Of a stretch of 64,000 nt of DNA, positions 43,276-52,262 are shown in pieces. Position numbers and translations under genes: made by a program. This DNA is from JAWLBM01 sp041687675 (GTDB lineage Bacteria; Pseudomonadota; Alphaproteobacteria; Rhizobiales; Pleomorphomonadaceae), in NCBI GenBank assembly GCA_041687675.1, contig JAWLBM010000009.1, positions 62,001-126,000 on the forward strand, read 5' to 3'. Each line of letters opens with the position of its first letter. Position 1 is the first letter of the stretch. Under the pieces are notes generated by a model. It had not been told where the DNA came from. It searched no databases and saw nothing but the letters and a program-made list of their open reading frames with translations.

Positions 43276-44381
43276 CGCCGCGCCTCCGTCGCCTTGCGGC
43301 GGACCACGTTGTTCACCAGAACCGCGATCAGCACCATGATCCCGAGGAAGACCTGGAACCAGTCCGTATCGATCCCGGTGTAGAAGATGCCCATCTCCAC
43401 GGTGCCGAAGATCAGCGCGCCGAACATGGCGCCGATCGCCGAGCCGTAGCCGCCGGTGAGCAGGCAGCCGCCGATCACCGCCGCGATGATCGCCTGGAAC
43501 TCCTTCTGGAAGCCGCGCAGGGTGTCGGCCGAGCCGACCTCCAGCACCTGGATCGAGGCGAACAGCGTCGCCGCCGCGGCGGTGCAGACGAAGAGCACGA
43601 TCTTCACGCGAGCGACCGGCACGCCCACCGCGCGGGCCGCGTTGGCATCCCCGCCCGCGGCGAAGATCCAGTTGCCGAAGGGCGTGCGCAGGAGCACCCA
43701 GGTGGCGATCGCGGTGAGCCCCAGCCACCATGCGATCGAGACGGGCAGGCCCTGCACCATCGGCACTCCGTCCGGGCGCAGCGGCACGATCCCGACCTCG
43801 CCGAGCCACCGGAACAGCGGCGCCCCGAACTTGCCGCCGAACAGCCAGATCACGAAGCCCTCCTCGGAGCCCTCGGTGACATAGGGGATCTGCGTCCGGC
43901 CGGTGACCGTGCGGGTGATCGCGACGGTGAGGCCGCGCAGGATGAAGAGGCTCGCCAAAGTGACGATGAAGGACGGCAGCCCGGTGCGGATCACCAGCAG
44001 CCCGTTGCTGACGCCGATCACCACCGCGAAGGCGAAGGCGGCGAGGACCGAGAGCCAGATCGGCAGGCCGAGCTCGGTGACGCCGAGGCCGATCACCATG
44101 CCGGCGAAGCCGATCATCGAGCCGAGCGAGAGGTCGAACTCGCCGCCGATCATCAGCAGCGCCACGGCGGTCGCCAGGATGCCGAGCTGGGCCGAGACCT
44201 GCAGGAAGTTGACCACCCCGAGGGCGGTGAAGAGCCCGGAATCCCCGGCGAAGATCGCGAAGACGGCGAACACCACCACGGTGCCGCCGATGGCGCCGAG
44301 CTCCGGGCGGCGCAGCATCCGCCCGAGGGCGAGGCCGCCGGAGGCGGGCCTCGGCACGGGCGGGGCGGTATCGGTCTGCAT
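43272..44381 (-). CDS. Sugar ABC transporter permease (CUT2/FrcC-like)
   Basis: A 369-residue permease with about ten helices. The family segment GGEFDLSLGSMIGFAGMVIG near residue 108 and AAGGDANAARAVGVPVARVKI near 252 are characteristic of RbsC/FrcC-type channels. ATG 44381 has GGAGG ten bases upstream. Lies between the binding-protein gene and the ATPase gene. Confidence 0.92.
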
Positions 44382-44463
44382 GATGCGGGCCTCCGCTCCC
44401 CACGAGGGGCTGGGCGGACCCGGCCGGCGGGTGGACCGGCCGGGTCCTTCGTCGCCGGCAGGG

Positions 44464-45453
44464 TCAGCGGATACCCTGCTTGGACAACTCGATGACGTCA
44501 CCGGCCGTCGCCCCGGTGACGAAGGACGGGCCGGTCCAGACCGGGTCGGTCGGCATGGTCTTGTACATCGCCATCTGGGTCAGGAAGACCACCGGCAGGT
44601 AGCCCATCAGGTACTGCTGGCTGTCGATGGCGAACATCATCTCGCCGGCGACCAGCGCGTCGAGGATCTCCGGGGAGAGGTCGAAGGTGCCCATCTTGTA
44701 CTTGCCGGACATCCCGCGTTCCTCGAGCATCGCCAGCACCGGGTTGGCGCCGGCGGGGCCGAGCAGGATGATGCCGTCGACGTCGGGCGTGGCGGTCAGG
44801 AAGGCCTCGACCCGGCGGCTGATGTCGGTCGGGTCTTGGGTCACCGCCACCACGGAGACCTTGCCGCCGGCCTTGCCGAGGGTCTCGGCGGCGCCGTTGC
44901 AGCGCTGGTCGAGGCTGACGTTGCCGACCTCGTGGTTGACGCAGATGGCGTGCTTGACGCCCGCCGCGCCCATCTGTTCGCCGACCCGGAGGCCGTTTTC
45001 CCATTCGGAGCCGCCGCCGACGTAGAGGTCGAGGCCCCAGGGCTTCTGCTGCTCGAGGCCGGTGTCGATCACCACCACCGGGATGCCGGCGGCCTTGGCG
45101 GACTTGATCGGCGCCTCCAGCGCGGCGGCGTCCGGAATGGAGACCACCAGCCCGTCGGGCGCGGCGGCGGTGGCCGCCTCGATCATGCGGGCCATCTGCA
45201 CCACGTCGAAGGTCTGCGGCGCCTGGTAGTCCACCTGGGATCCCATCGCCGCGGCGCCCGCCTCGACGCCGTTCTTCACCACGCTCCAGTAGGGCTCGGT
45301 GGCGGCGCCGTGGGTGACGAAGATGATCTTGACGTCCTTGGCGTCCTTCACCTGCGCGAGGGCGTCCGGAGCGGCCGCGAGGCCGGCGCCGAGGAGCACG
45401 GCGGCGGCGAGCGCGGACTGCGTCACGAGTTGCTTGAGGCCTTTGGTCAGCAT
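44464..45453 (-). CDS. Sugar ABC transporter substrate-binding protein
   Basis: A 329-residue periplasmic protein of the ribose-binding (Peripla_BP_4) type. It has a signal peptide (residues 1-33, ending in DALAQ) and a two-lobe fold with KIIFVTHGAATEPYWSVVKNGVEAGA near residue 42, PDGLVVSIPDAAALEAPIKSAKAAGIPVVVID near 98 and an aspartate-rich hinge region. GGGAGGA lies nine bases before the ATG. Substrate is likely a pentose, hexose or cyclitol; the neighbouring iolE-like gene favours an inositol-type ligand. Confidence 0.92.
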   Translation of the reverse strand: MLTKGLKQLVTQSALAAAVLLGAGLAAAPDALAQVKDAKDVKIIFVTHGAATEPYWSVVKNGVEAGAAAMGSQVDYQAPQTFDVVQMARMIEAATAAAPDGLVVSIPDAAALEAPIKSAKAAGIPVVVIDTGLEQQKPWGLDLYVGGGSEWENGLRVGEQMGAAGVKHAICVNHEVGNVSLDQRCNGAAETLGKAGGKVSVVAVTQDPTDISRRVEAFLTATPDVDGIILLGPAGANPVLAMLEERGMSGKYKMGTFDLSPEILDALVAGEMMFAIDSQQYLMGYLPVVFLTQMAMYKTMPTDPVWTGPSFVTGATAGDVIELSKQGIR

Positions 45454-45482
45454 GGCAGTCGGTCCTCCCAGGCTCTGGCGGA

Positions 45483-46412
45483 TCATCCCGTCGGGGCGTC
45501 CGCCTGCGGTTGTGTGCGCATGCGGTCCTGATGCGGGGCCCCGCGCCTTGTGCGGAGCGCCTCCCGGAGCGCCCGCAGGCCGGTGCGGCGGTCGGGCAGC
45601 CCCTCCAGCCGACGGGCGCCGTCAGGGCCCGCCAGCATCTCGTATTCGGCGATGCGGATCGCCGCGGTGTCGGGTTCGATCGCCTCCACCTCGCCCGGCG
45701 CGTTCGGGTGGAGGGCGAGCACGGTGAAGCCGGGGCCGAGCGCCTCGAAGAGGGCGTCGTGGCGCTCCGCCGCCGGGCGGGCGAGGTCCCAGGAGGTCTC
45801 GCGGATCTCGTCGACGAGGCGGAAGCCGTCGCGCTCGAGGTCGCGGCCGATACGGGCGTGCAGCCCGTCGTCGCCGGGACCCTCGAGGTTGTGGATCGGG
45901 CCGTAGGCGGCCATCGACCGCGGATAGATGAGCGGCAGGTCGAAGGCGCGGGCGAGGGCGGCGTAGATTTCGACGAACTCGGGCGCCAGCACCGCGCCCA
46001 TGTGGTCGTCGAGATGGGTGACGTCGATGCCGGCGGCGAGCGCGGCCTCGACCTGGGCGGCGAGTTCGTCCGCGACCGCCGCCGGGTCGGCCCGACGGCG
46101 TAGCTCGGCGACGGTCCGCGGCATGAAGCCGTCGTCGTCGACGAGGCCCGAGGCCGGGCCCGCCCCGGACACCGGGCGCCAGCGCCAGGTCGCCTTCTCG
46201 GCGGTGAGCGTCAGGTGGACGCCGAGGTCGAGCGCGGGCTCCGCGGCGGCGGCCTCGGCCATCTCCGCGAAGGCGGGGCAGGGGACCATCACCGAGCCGC
46301 AGTCGACCCGGCCCGCCCGGGAGAGCTCCAGGAAGGCGGCGTTCGCCCCCCGGCACATGCCGACGTCGTCGACGTGCAGACAGACGAGTGCGGGAGCCGC
46401 GCCGGCGGTCAC
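45483..46412 (-). CDS. ChbG/HpnK (YdjC) family deacetylase
   Basis: A 309-residue carbohydrate deacetylase of the YdjC fold. The metal site is visible as HVDDVGM near residue 13, LGVHLTLT near 63, and THLDDHMGAVLAPEF near 133, with the catalytic region LALHPNAPGE near 237. Members remove acetyl groups from chito-oligosaccharides or related substrates. It overlaps the stop of the IolE-like gene (ATGA), so its product probably acts on the compound handled by this operon. Confidence 0.87.
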   Translation of the reverse strand: MTAGAAPALVCLHVDDVGMCRGANAAFLELSRAGRVDCGSVMVPCPAFAEMAEAAAAEPALDLGVHLTLTAEKATWRWRPVSGAGPASGLVDDDGFMPRTVAELRRRADPAAVADELAAQVEAALAAGIDVTHLDDHMGAVLAPEFVEIYAALARAFDLPLIYPRSMAAYGPIHNLEGPGDDGLHARIGRDLERDGFRLVDEIRETSWDLARPAAERHDALFEALGPGFTVLALHPNAPGEVEAIEPDTAAIRIAEYEMLAGPDGARRLEGLPDRRTGLRALREALRTRRGAPHQDRMRTQPQADAPTG

Positions 46413-47326
46413 GGCGCGGGCTCCCGCTCCGCGACCGTGAAGCCGGCCGCCTCGGCGGCGGCCTTCAGGCTGCGGAATCCCATGGTGGCGTAGGTGAGCG
46501 GATGGGCCTTGGCCGGGTCCTGCTCGGCCTCGACCACCAGCCAGCCGTCGTAGCCGCGCGCGGCCAGCGGGCCGAGCAGCCGCGCGTAGTCGACCGAGCC
46601 GTCGCCCGGCACGGTGAAGATCCCCTCCAGCACCGCGGCCATGAAGCTCATGTCCTCGGCGCGGGCGCGGGCGAGGATGTCAGGCCGGACGTCCTTGGCG
46701 TGGACATGGACGATCCGCTCGAGGTTGCGGGCGAGCAGCGCCTCAGGGTCGCCGCCGGCGAACAGGCAGTGGCCGCTGTCGAACAGCAGGCCGACGGCCT
46801 CGCCGGTCACGTCCATCAGCCGGTTCACCTCCGCGTCGGTCTCGACGATGGTGCCCATGTGGTGGTGGAAGGCCATCCCGACGCCGAACTCGGCCATCCG
46901 CTCGGCGAGCGCCGTCAGCTGGCGCCCGTAGGCCGCCCACTCGTCGTCGGCGAGGCGCGGCCGGTCGGAGATCGGGTTCCAGATGGCGCCGTGCCGCCCG
47001 CGCGAGGTGTCGGCGTAGACGACGAGGCGCGCGCCGTTGTCGCGCAGCAGCGTCAGGTGCGGCAGCACCGCCTCGAACTCCTCGGCGACGTCGCCGCGGT
47101 CGAGCATGCGCCCGTCCCACCAGCCGGAGACCAGGGCGAGGTCGTGGGCGGCCAGCACCTTGCCGAGCGCCGCGCTGTCGCGCGGGAACTTGCCGCCGAG
47201 CTCGGTGCCGTGGTAGCCGGCCTGCCGTGTCTCGGCGAGGCAGGTCTCCAGCGGGGTGTCGCCGCCGAGTTCGGGGACGTCGTCGTTGGTCCAGGTGATC
47301 GGGTTGATGCCGAGCCGGACGGTCAT
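46409..47326 (-). CDS. Sugar phosphate isomerase/epimerase, IolE-like (inosose dehydratase type)
   Basis: A 305-residue AP-endonuclease-2-fold TIM barrel. The N terminus LGINPITWTNDDVPELGGDTPLETCLAETRQAGY is very close to myo-inosose-2 dehydratase (IolE). Metal-ligand regions are VGMAFHHHMGTIVETDAEV near 150, LLFDSGHCLFAGGDPEALL near 180 and VHVHAKDVRPDIL near 210. AAGGAGG precedes the ATG. No iolB, iolC or iolD is present here, so use of myo-inositol itself is inferred only. Confidence 0.85.
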   Translation of the reverse strand: MTVRLGINPITWTNDDVPELGGDTPLETCLAETRQAGYHGTELGGKFPRDSAALGKVLAAHDLALVSGWWDGRMLDRGDVAEEFEAVLPHLTLLRDNGARLVVYADTSRGRHGAIWNPISDRPRLADDEWAAYGRQLTALAERMAEFGVGMAFHHHMGTIVETDAEVNRLMDVTGEAVGLLFDSGHCLFAGGDPEALLARNLERIVHVHAKDVRPDILARARAEDMSFMAAVLEGIFTVPGDGSVDYARLLGPLAARGYDGWLVVEAEQDPAKAHPLTYATMGFRSLKAAAEAAGFTVAEREPAP

Positions 47327-48474
47327 GTCGCGGGCCTCCTTGACGTCGGGTCTTCCTCGGGGTCGCGGATCGGCCGGCCGCTCTCGGCGCTGTCGAGGAT
47401 GGCCTCGCAGAGCCGGCCGATCCTCGCCGCCTCGGCAAGGTCCGGGTCGACGCTGCGGCCGGCGGCGATGCCGCGCAGGAACGCCGCGATCTCGATGGTC
47501 TTGAGGTCGTTGAAGCCGAGGCCGTGCCCGGGCGCCGGCAGGAAGCCGGCGTAGTCGGGGTGCTCCGGCGAGATCAGGACCCGGCGGAAGCCGAGCCCGC
47601 CGCCGTCGTCGGCGGCCATGTAGACCTGAAGCTCGTTGGCGCGCTCGCCGTCGAAGCGGATCGTCCCCTTCTCGCAGGTGAGCTCGAAGGCGATGTCCAT
47701 CTTGCGGCCCAGCGCGACGCGGCTGACCTCGATGGTGCCGGGGATGCCGCCCTCGAAGGTGACGAGCGCCGCCGCGTGGTCCTCGTTCTCCACCCGTCGC
47801 ATCCGCCCGTCGCCGTCGCGCCGCTGCGGATGGACGAGGGTTGCGCTGCCGGCCAGGTGCTCGATGCGGCCGCAGAGGTGCCGTGCGATCGACAGGATGT
47901 GGCAGCCGAGGTCGCCGAGGGCGCCGCAGCGGCCGGCCGTGGCGCGGTCGAGGCGCCAGGAGAAGGGCGCGTCCGGCGAGGCGAGGTAGTCCTCGAAGTG
48001 GCGCCCGGAGAAATGGAGGACCCGGCCGAGCCGGCCGTCGTCGAGGAGGCGCCGGGCGTGGCGGACCATCGGCGCGCGGAGATAGGTGTAGCCGACGGCG
48101 TTGACGGTGCCCGCCGCCGCCGCGGCGTCGGCGAGCGATTGCGCCTCGGCGGCCGAGAGGCCGACCGGCTTCTCGCAGAGCACCGCCTTTCCGGCGGCGA
48201 TGGCGTGGCGGACGATCTCGCCGTGGTGGGCGCTCGGCACCGCGACGACCACCGCGTCGACGGCGTCCACCGCCGCGCGCCAGTCGGTGGCGGCGCGCTC
48301 GAAGCCCATGGCGGCGGCCATCGCCGTCGCCCGCGCGCCGTCGACGTCGGCGAGGACGGCCGGGACGGCGCGGGGGCAGTCGGCGAACACCGCCGGCGCC
48401 GCCCGGATCGCCAGGGCATGCGACCGGCCGATGAAGCCGGCACCGATCAGTCCCACCCGGATCGCCTCGGCCAT
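47323..48474 (-). CDS. Gfo/Idh/MocA family oxidoreductase
   Basis: A 383-residue dehydrogenase of the inositol/sugar family: Rossmann motif VGLIGAGFIGRSHALAIRA, EKP motif in AVLCEKPVGLS near residue 95, and the catalytic-domain segment CGALGDLGCHILSIARHLCG near 182. First gene of the minus-strand operon; GGGAG lies seven bases before ATG 48474. Its stop overlaps the start of the IolE-like gene. An IolG- or scyllo-inositol-dehydrogenase-like role is plausible but unproven. Confidence 0.87.
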   Translation of the reverse strand: MAEAIRVGLIGAGFIGRSHALAIRAAPAVFADCPRAVPAVLADVDGARATAMAAAMGFERAATDWRAAVDAVDAVVVAVPSAHHGEIVRHAIAAGKAVLCEKPVGLSAAEAQSLADAAAAAGTVNAVGYTYLRAPMVRHARRLLDDGRLGRVLHFSGRHFEDYLASPDAPFSWRLDRATAGRCGALGDLGCHILSIARHLCGRIEHLAGSATLVHPQRRDGDGRMRRVENEDHAAALVTFEGGIPGTIEVSRVALGRKMDIAFELTCEKGTIRFDGERANELQVYMAADDGGGLGFRRVLISPEHPDYAGFLPAPGHGLGFNDLKTIEIAAFLRGIAAGRSVDPDLAEAARIGRLCEAILDSAESGRPIRDPEEDPTSRRPAT

Positions 48475-48539
48475 GCCCCGCTCCCCGTTCTGCGCCCCCA
48501 TGCGTGACGGGTCGATGGTCCTCCTGCGTTGGCCCGTTG

Positions 48540-48554
48540 GAAAGAACCGCTTTC
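48540..48554. promoter_or_regulatory. Candidate operator upstream of the inositol-like operon
   Basis: GAAAG-AACCG-CTTTC lies 66 bases upstream of the first gene. The wider sequence TTGGAAAGAACCGCTTTCAA resembles a LacI-family operator (TTGAAAGCGCTTTCAA core) with a widened centre. No LacI gene is nearby. Confidence 0.4.
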
Positions 48555-48601
48555 AACCGATTTGATGGAGCCACTTCTCGTGGGTGGTCTGCCGGCGTGT
48601 T

Positions 48602-48670
48602 GCCGTCCCGGCGAGGGCCGCGGTCGCGGGTCCGGCGGCCGGGCGCACCCCGGCCTGTCGCCGGGACGGC
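48602..48670 (-). repeat. Long perfect inverted repeat with structured loop
   Basis: GCCGTCCCGGCGA (48602-48614) is perfectly complementary to TCGCCGGGACGGC (48658-48670). The 43-base loop contains a further stem (GGCCGGG with CCCGGCC). It begins 43 bases after the stop of the SCO1 gene on the minus strand and lacks a T tract, so it could be a 3' stabiliser, a terminator or the core of a small RNA. Confidence 0.55.
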
Positions 48671-48712
48671 CTTCGCCGCGCCGGGGAAGCGGATCGGCCG
48701 TGGCCGTCCGCG

Positions 48713-49372
48713 TCAGCCGGCCGGCAGGTAGCGGCCGAGGACGTCGGCGACGCGGCCGGGGTCGGTGGTGTGGGGGATCAGCGTCAGGAAGCGTCCGTCC
48801 GGACCAATCAGGAAGGTGAGGGTGCCATGGTCGACGATGTAGTCGCCGGCGAAGTCCCTGAGATGGGCGGCGTCCGGGTGCTCGAGGGCGACCTTGCGGC
48901 GGTGCACCCGAAAGGCCCTGGCGACGGCCGCGATCTCCGCCTCGGAGCCGGTGAGGCCGAGCAGGCGGGGATGGAAGTCTGCGACGTAGCGGGCGAGCAC
49001 CTCCGGCGTGTCGCGGGCCGGATCCACGGTGACGAACAGCGGCTGCAGCGCGTCGGCCGCAGCGCCGAGGTCGTCCAGCGCCCGCTGCTGCACGGCGAGG
49101 TCCACCGGGCAGACGTCGACGCAATGGGTGAAGCCGAAGGTGACGAGCAGGAAGCGGCCGCGGAAATCGGCGTCGGTGACCCGCCGGCCGGTGTGGTCGA
49201 CCAGCGAGAAGGGCCCGCCGAAGCGGCCGGCGAGCGGATCCTCCCCGGCCGGCCCGGCCGAGCCTCCGGCCGGCGCGGCCCCGGCCGCCGAGGGGTCGTG
49301 CGCCGCGGCGGGCGCGACCGCGGCGAGGGCGAGGGCCAGGACGGCCGGGAGGAGCGCGACCGCCCGGGTCAT
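48713..49372 (-). CDS. SCO1/SenC family copper-binding protein
   Basis: A 219-residue periplasmic thioredoxin-fold protein that delivers copper to the CuA site of oxidase subunit II. After a signal/anchor (residues 1-24) come LVDHTGRRVTDADFRGRFLLVTFGFTHCVDVCPVDLA, with the copper-binding CxxxC near residue 92, and the conserved histidine in YIVDHGTLTFLIGPDG near 180. A low-complexity alanine/glycine linker follows the signal. The ATG overlaps the upstream gene's stop (ATGA). Confidence 0.9.
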   Translation of the reverse strand: MTRAVALLPAVLALALAAVAPAAAHDPSAAGAAPAGGSAGPAGEDPLAGRFGGPFSLVDHTGRRVTDADFRGRFLLVTFGFTHCVDVCPVDLAVQQRALDDLGAAADALQPLFVTVDPARDTPEVLARYVADFHPRLLGLTGSEAEIAAVARAFRVHRRKVALEHPDAAHLRDFAGDYIVDHGTLTFLIGPDGRFLTLIPHTTDPGRVADVLGRYLPAG

Positions 49373-49875
49373 TCCGCCGGCGGCTCCAGGCCGGGGATGC
49401 CGAAGACGCCGTTCTCGGCGATCGCCGACTTCACCATCGGGTCGGCGCGCCACCATTCGTCGGCTTCCCCGTTCTCGGCGGTCCACCTGGTCAGGAAGGC
49501 GTCGGCTGAGGCCGCCTCGGCGTCGCCCGGGCCCTTCAGGTACTGGACGAAGAGGAGCGGCATCGCCGGGTTCTCGATGAGGAGGCCGTCGGCGGTGACT
49601 GTCGCCCCGCAATGGGGCAGGAGGTCCACCACCGCGCCGGCGAAGAAGACGTTGCCCTTGGCGGCCAGGTAGAGCCGGCCGGCCTCGTCGAGGAGGCCGA
49701 GCTGGCGCGAGCCGGCGCCGCAGTCGGGCGGGCAGTCGCCGGCGACGGTGCAGAGGAGGTCGACCACCGTGCCGGTGATCAGCACCTCCTTCTCGTTGTC
49801 GAGGCCCCAGGGATCGGCGGCGAGGGCGGGCGCGGCGCCGGCGGCGAGGGCGGCGGCGAGGACCAGGGCTCTCAT
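49369..49875 (-). CDS. Secreted cysteine-containing protein of unknown function, SCO1-coupled
   Basis: A 168-residue protein with a signal peptide (residues 1-20, MRALVLAAALAAGAAPALAA). Mature-part features: a beta-rich element VLITGTVVDLLCTVAGDCPPDC near residue 32, a DEAGRLYL strand, a cysteine in DLLPHCGATVTADGLLIE, and a tryptophan-rich C-terminal tail. The order TG-x-V-V-D-xx-C, then cysteines, then D-x-AG-xx-YL is shared with the next gene upstream. Coupled to SCO1 by ATGA, so a copper or thiol-redox role is inferred. I do not know the family. Confidence 0.65.
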   Translation of the reverse strand: MRALVLAAALAAGAAPALAADPWGLDNEKEVLITGTVVDLLCTVAGDCPPDCGAGSRQLGLLDEAGRLYLAAKGNVFFAGAVVDLLPHCGATVTADGLLIENPAMPLLFVQYLKGPGDAEAASADAFLTRWTAENGEADEWWRADPMVKSAIAENGVFGIPGLEPPAE

Positions 49876-49879
49876 CGTC

Positions 49880-50302
49880 TCACTCCCCGAACGGCACGAT
49901 GCCGTACTCTTCGTGGGTCAGGTTGACGACGCCGCTGTCGTCGGCGACCTGGTCGACCAGGAGGTACTTGACCCCGTCCCGCTCGATCAGCTCGCCGTCG
50001 ACGGTGACCTGGTGCGACTGGATGGTGACGACCTTCGGATTGGCGACGTTCACCGTGTCGTCGCCGATGCGCAGCACGAGGTAGTGCTCGCCGGCGTCGT
50101 CCCGGATGCTCACCGGGATGCCGCCGACCGCGCACCAGACGGCGCACTGGTGGTGGGCGGTTCCGTAGGCGAACATGATGCCGGAGACCGAGCACCAGGT
50201 GTCGACGATCTCCCCCGTCACCCGGACCCGCTCCCCGGCCGCCTCGGCGGGCGCGGCGAGCGCCGGCGCGAGGGCGATGAGCACGGCGATCGGTTTCAGC
50301 AT
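49880..50302 (-). CDS. Secreted small cysteine/histidine protein of unknown function
   Basis: A 140-residue protein with a signal peptide (about residues 1-22). The mature core is VRVTGEIVDTWCSVSG, followed by a segment with two adjacent histidines and two cysteines (GTAHHQCAVWCAVGGIPVSI), then DDAGEHYLVLRIGDD and a strand-rich tail. Cysteine and histidine placement would suit metal binding. It resembles its downstream neighbour at 49369-49875. A strong purine-rich ribosome site precedes ATG 50302. First gene of the three-gene SCO1 unit. Confidence 0.7.
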   Translation of the reverse strand: MLKPIAVLIALAPALAAPAEAAGERVRVTGEIVDTWCSVSGIMFAYGTAHHQCAVWCAVGGIPVSIRDDAGEHYLVLRIGDDTVNVANPKVVTIQSHQVTVDGELIERDGVKYLLVDQVADDSGVVNLTHEEYGIVPFGE

Positions 50303-50396
50303 GAGGACCCCCCTCCCGTTTCCCCGATCCGCCGAGCATGCCACGGCGATGCGACGGGCACGCATCACATCGGGGTGAGACGGGCGGGCGACCTCC

Positions 50397-51434
50397 TCAC
50401 TTCTGAAGGTCGGTCCAGATGCGGGTGTAGAGGTCCTGCACCTCGGGCGGGCAGGTCCGGGAGAACTCGGCGTTGCCGCGGAAGGCTTCGGGCACCACCA
50501 CTTCCGGCGCGTCCTTCATGTCGTCCGGCATGTAGGCCTCCGAGCCGGAGATCCCGTTTGCGTAGCGGTTGAAGGCCGAGATCATCGCCGCGTTCTCGGG
50601 GTCCATCACGAAGTTCTGGAACAGCCTGGCGTTCTCGACGTTCTTCGCGTCCTTGAGCACGACGACGTTGTCGGACCAGTAGGCGAAGCCCTCGACCGGG
50701 TAGCCGTAGTTGATCGACGGCTTCTGCAGCCGCTGCCGCAGCGCCGAGCCGTTCCAGTCGGTGGTGGCCGCGAAGTCGCCGGCGACCATCTTGTCGATGG
50801 TGTTGTATTCCATCGCCACCCAGTGCGGCTTGGCCGCCACCAGCGTGTCGCGGACCTTCTTCAGCACCTCGAGGTCGCCGTCGCAGTTCTTGCCGCCGTG
50901 GTACTTGATGGCGGCGTAGATCACGTCGTTCATCTCCGGGACGATGTTGATCCTGCCCTTGAGTTCCTCCGGCGGGTCGAACACCACCTTCCAGGTGTTG
51001 ATGTCGCCCTTGTAGTCGTCGGTATCGACCACCACGCCCACCGTGCCCCAGGCCCAGGGCACCGAGAACCTCCGGCCGGGGTCGAACTCCGGATCCCGCC
51101 ACTCCGGCGCGACGTTCCCGAAGTTCTCCATCGAGCCCGGGTCGGTCTCCAGCACAAGCCCCTCGGCGATCCAGATCGGCAGGTAGTTGTGCGAGGGCAT
51201 GGCAATGTCGAAGCCGTGGCCGCCCTGGCGCACCTTGGCGAGCGCGGTGTCGTTGCTGTCGTAGTCGGTGATGGTGACCTTGACGTCGTAGGTCTTCTCA
51301 AACTTTTCGATGAGCTCGGGACTGGTGTAGTTGCCCCAGTTGTAGATCTGGAGCTCGCCCGCCGCCAGGGCGGCGCCGGCCGAGGTGGCGAGAAGCGTCG
51401 CCGCCACAAGCGGCAGGATGCGCGATGTCGTCAT
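50397..51434 (-). CDS. Polyamine ABC transporter substrate-binding protein (PotD/PotF type)
   Basis: A 345-residue periplasmic binding protein. Signal peptide residues 1-24; then LQIYNWGNYTSPELIEKFEKTYDVKVTITDYDSNDTALAK, the typical opening of spermidine/putrescine-binding proteins, and VPWAWGTVGVVVDTD near residue 123. It heads a four-gene importer whose other members follow the PotA-PotB-PotC pattern, though here it is transcribed last. Exact polyamine not predictable. Confidence 0.9.
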   Translation of the reverse strand: MTTSRILPLVAATLLATSAGAALAAGELQIYNWGNYTSPELIEKFEKTYDVKVTITDYDSNDTALAKVRQGGHGFDIAMPSHNYLPIWIAEGLVLETDPGSMENFGNVAPEWRDPEFDPGRRFSVPWAWGTVGVVVDTDDYKGDINTWKVVFDPPEELKGRINIVPEMNDVIYAAIKYHGGKNCDGDLEVLKKVRDTLVAAKPHWVAMEYNTIDKMVAGDFAATTDWNGSALRQRLQKPSINYGYPVEGFAYWSDNVVVLKDAKNVENARLFQNFVMDPENAAMISAFNRYANGISGSEAYMPDDMKDAPEVVVPEAFRGNAEFSRTCPPEVQDLYTRIWTDLQK

Positions 51435-51458
51435 GGATTGCCCCTCCCGTTCGCGGGC

Positions 51459-52262
51459 TCATGCCCGCTTCCTGCTTGAAAGAAAGAACACGACGACCAC
51501 CACGACCGAGATGGCGAGGAAGCCGGTCGAGATGGCGTTCATCTCCGGCGACGTGGACCGGCGGATCTGGCCGAGCATCCAGGTGGGCAGCGTGTCCTGG
51601 CCGCCCGACTTGACGAACTCGGTGATGACCACGTCGTCGAGGGAGATCACGAAGGCGAGCGTCGCCCCTGCGAGGATCGCAGGCCGGAGCAGCGGCAGCG
51701 TCACGTGGACGAAGGTCCGCCAGGGCGTCGCGTAGAGATCGGCCGCCGCGCGCTCCAGCGTCAGGTCCATGCTCTCCAGCCGCGCCCGGATCGGCAGGTA
51801 GGCGAAGGGGATGCAGAAGGCGGTGTGGGCGAGCAGCAGGTAGCCGAGGCCCGAGTAGCCGGTCCACACCTTGACCCGCGCGAAGACGATCAGCAGCGCC
51901 ACGGCGGTGACGATCTCCGGCACAACCAGCGGCTGGTTGATCAGCGTGTACTTGAGCGCCAGCCCCCGGTAGGGGCGGGCGACGCGGGTGGTGGCGAGCG
52001 CCGCGAGGGTGGCGAGCACGGTGGCGCAGACGGCCGCGAAGGAGGCGATGGTGAGCGACCGCAGCGCCGCCTCGACGACCGCCTCGTTGGCCATCGCCTT
52101 CTCGAACCAGACCAGCGAGACGCCCTCCCACCTGGCCACCGACGGCCCGGCGTTGAACGCGAACACGACGAGCACCGCGATCGGCAGGTAGAGCAGGGCG
52201 AAGCAGAGCGCGGCGACCAAGGAGAAGCCGCGCTGTCGGCGGACGTCGAAGCGCTCAGCCAT
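51459..52262 (-). CDS. Polyamine ABC transporter permease (PotC type)
   Basis: A 267-residue permease with about six helices. The start LVAALCFALLYLPIAVLVVFAFNAGPSVARWEGVSL and the EAA loop ERAAADLYATPWRTFVHVTLPLLRPAILAG near residue 165 fit PotC/PotI. Its ATG lies eight bases inside the end of the PotB gene. Confidence 0.92.
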   Translation of the reverse strand: MAERFDVRRQRGFSLVAALCFALLYLPIAVLVVFAFNAGPSVARWEGVSLVWFEKAMANEAVVEAALRSLTIASFAAVCATVLATLAALATTRVARPYRGLALKYTLINQPLVVPEIVTAVALLIVFARVKVWTGYSGLGYLLLAHTAFCIPFAYLPIRARLESMDLTLERAAADLYATPWRTFVHVTLPLLRPAILAGATLAFVISLDDVVITEFVKSGGQDTLPTWMLGQIRRSTSPEMNAISTGFLAISVVVVVVFFLSSRKRA

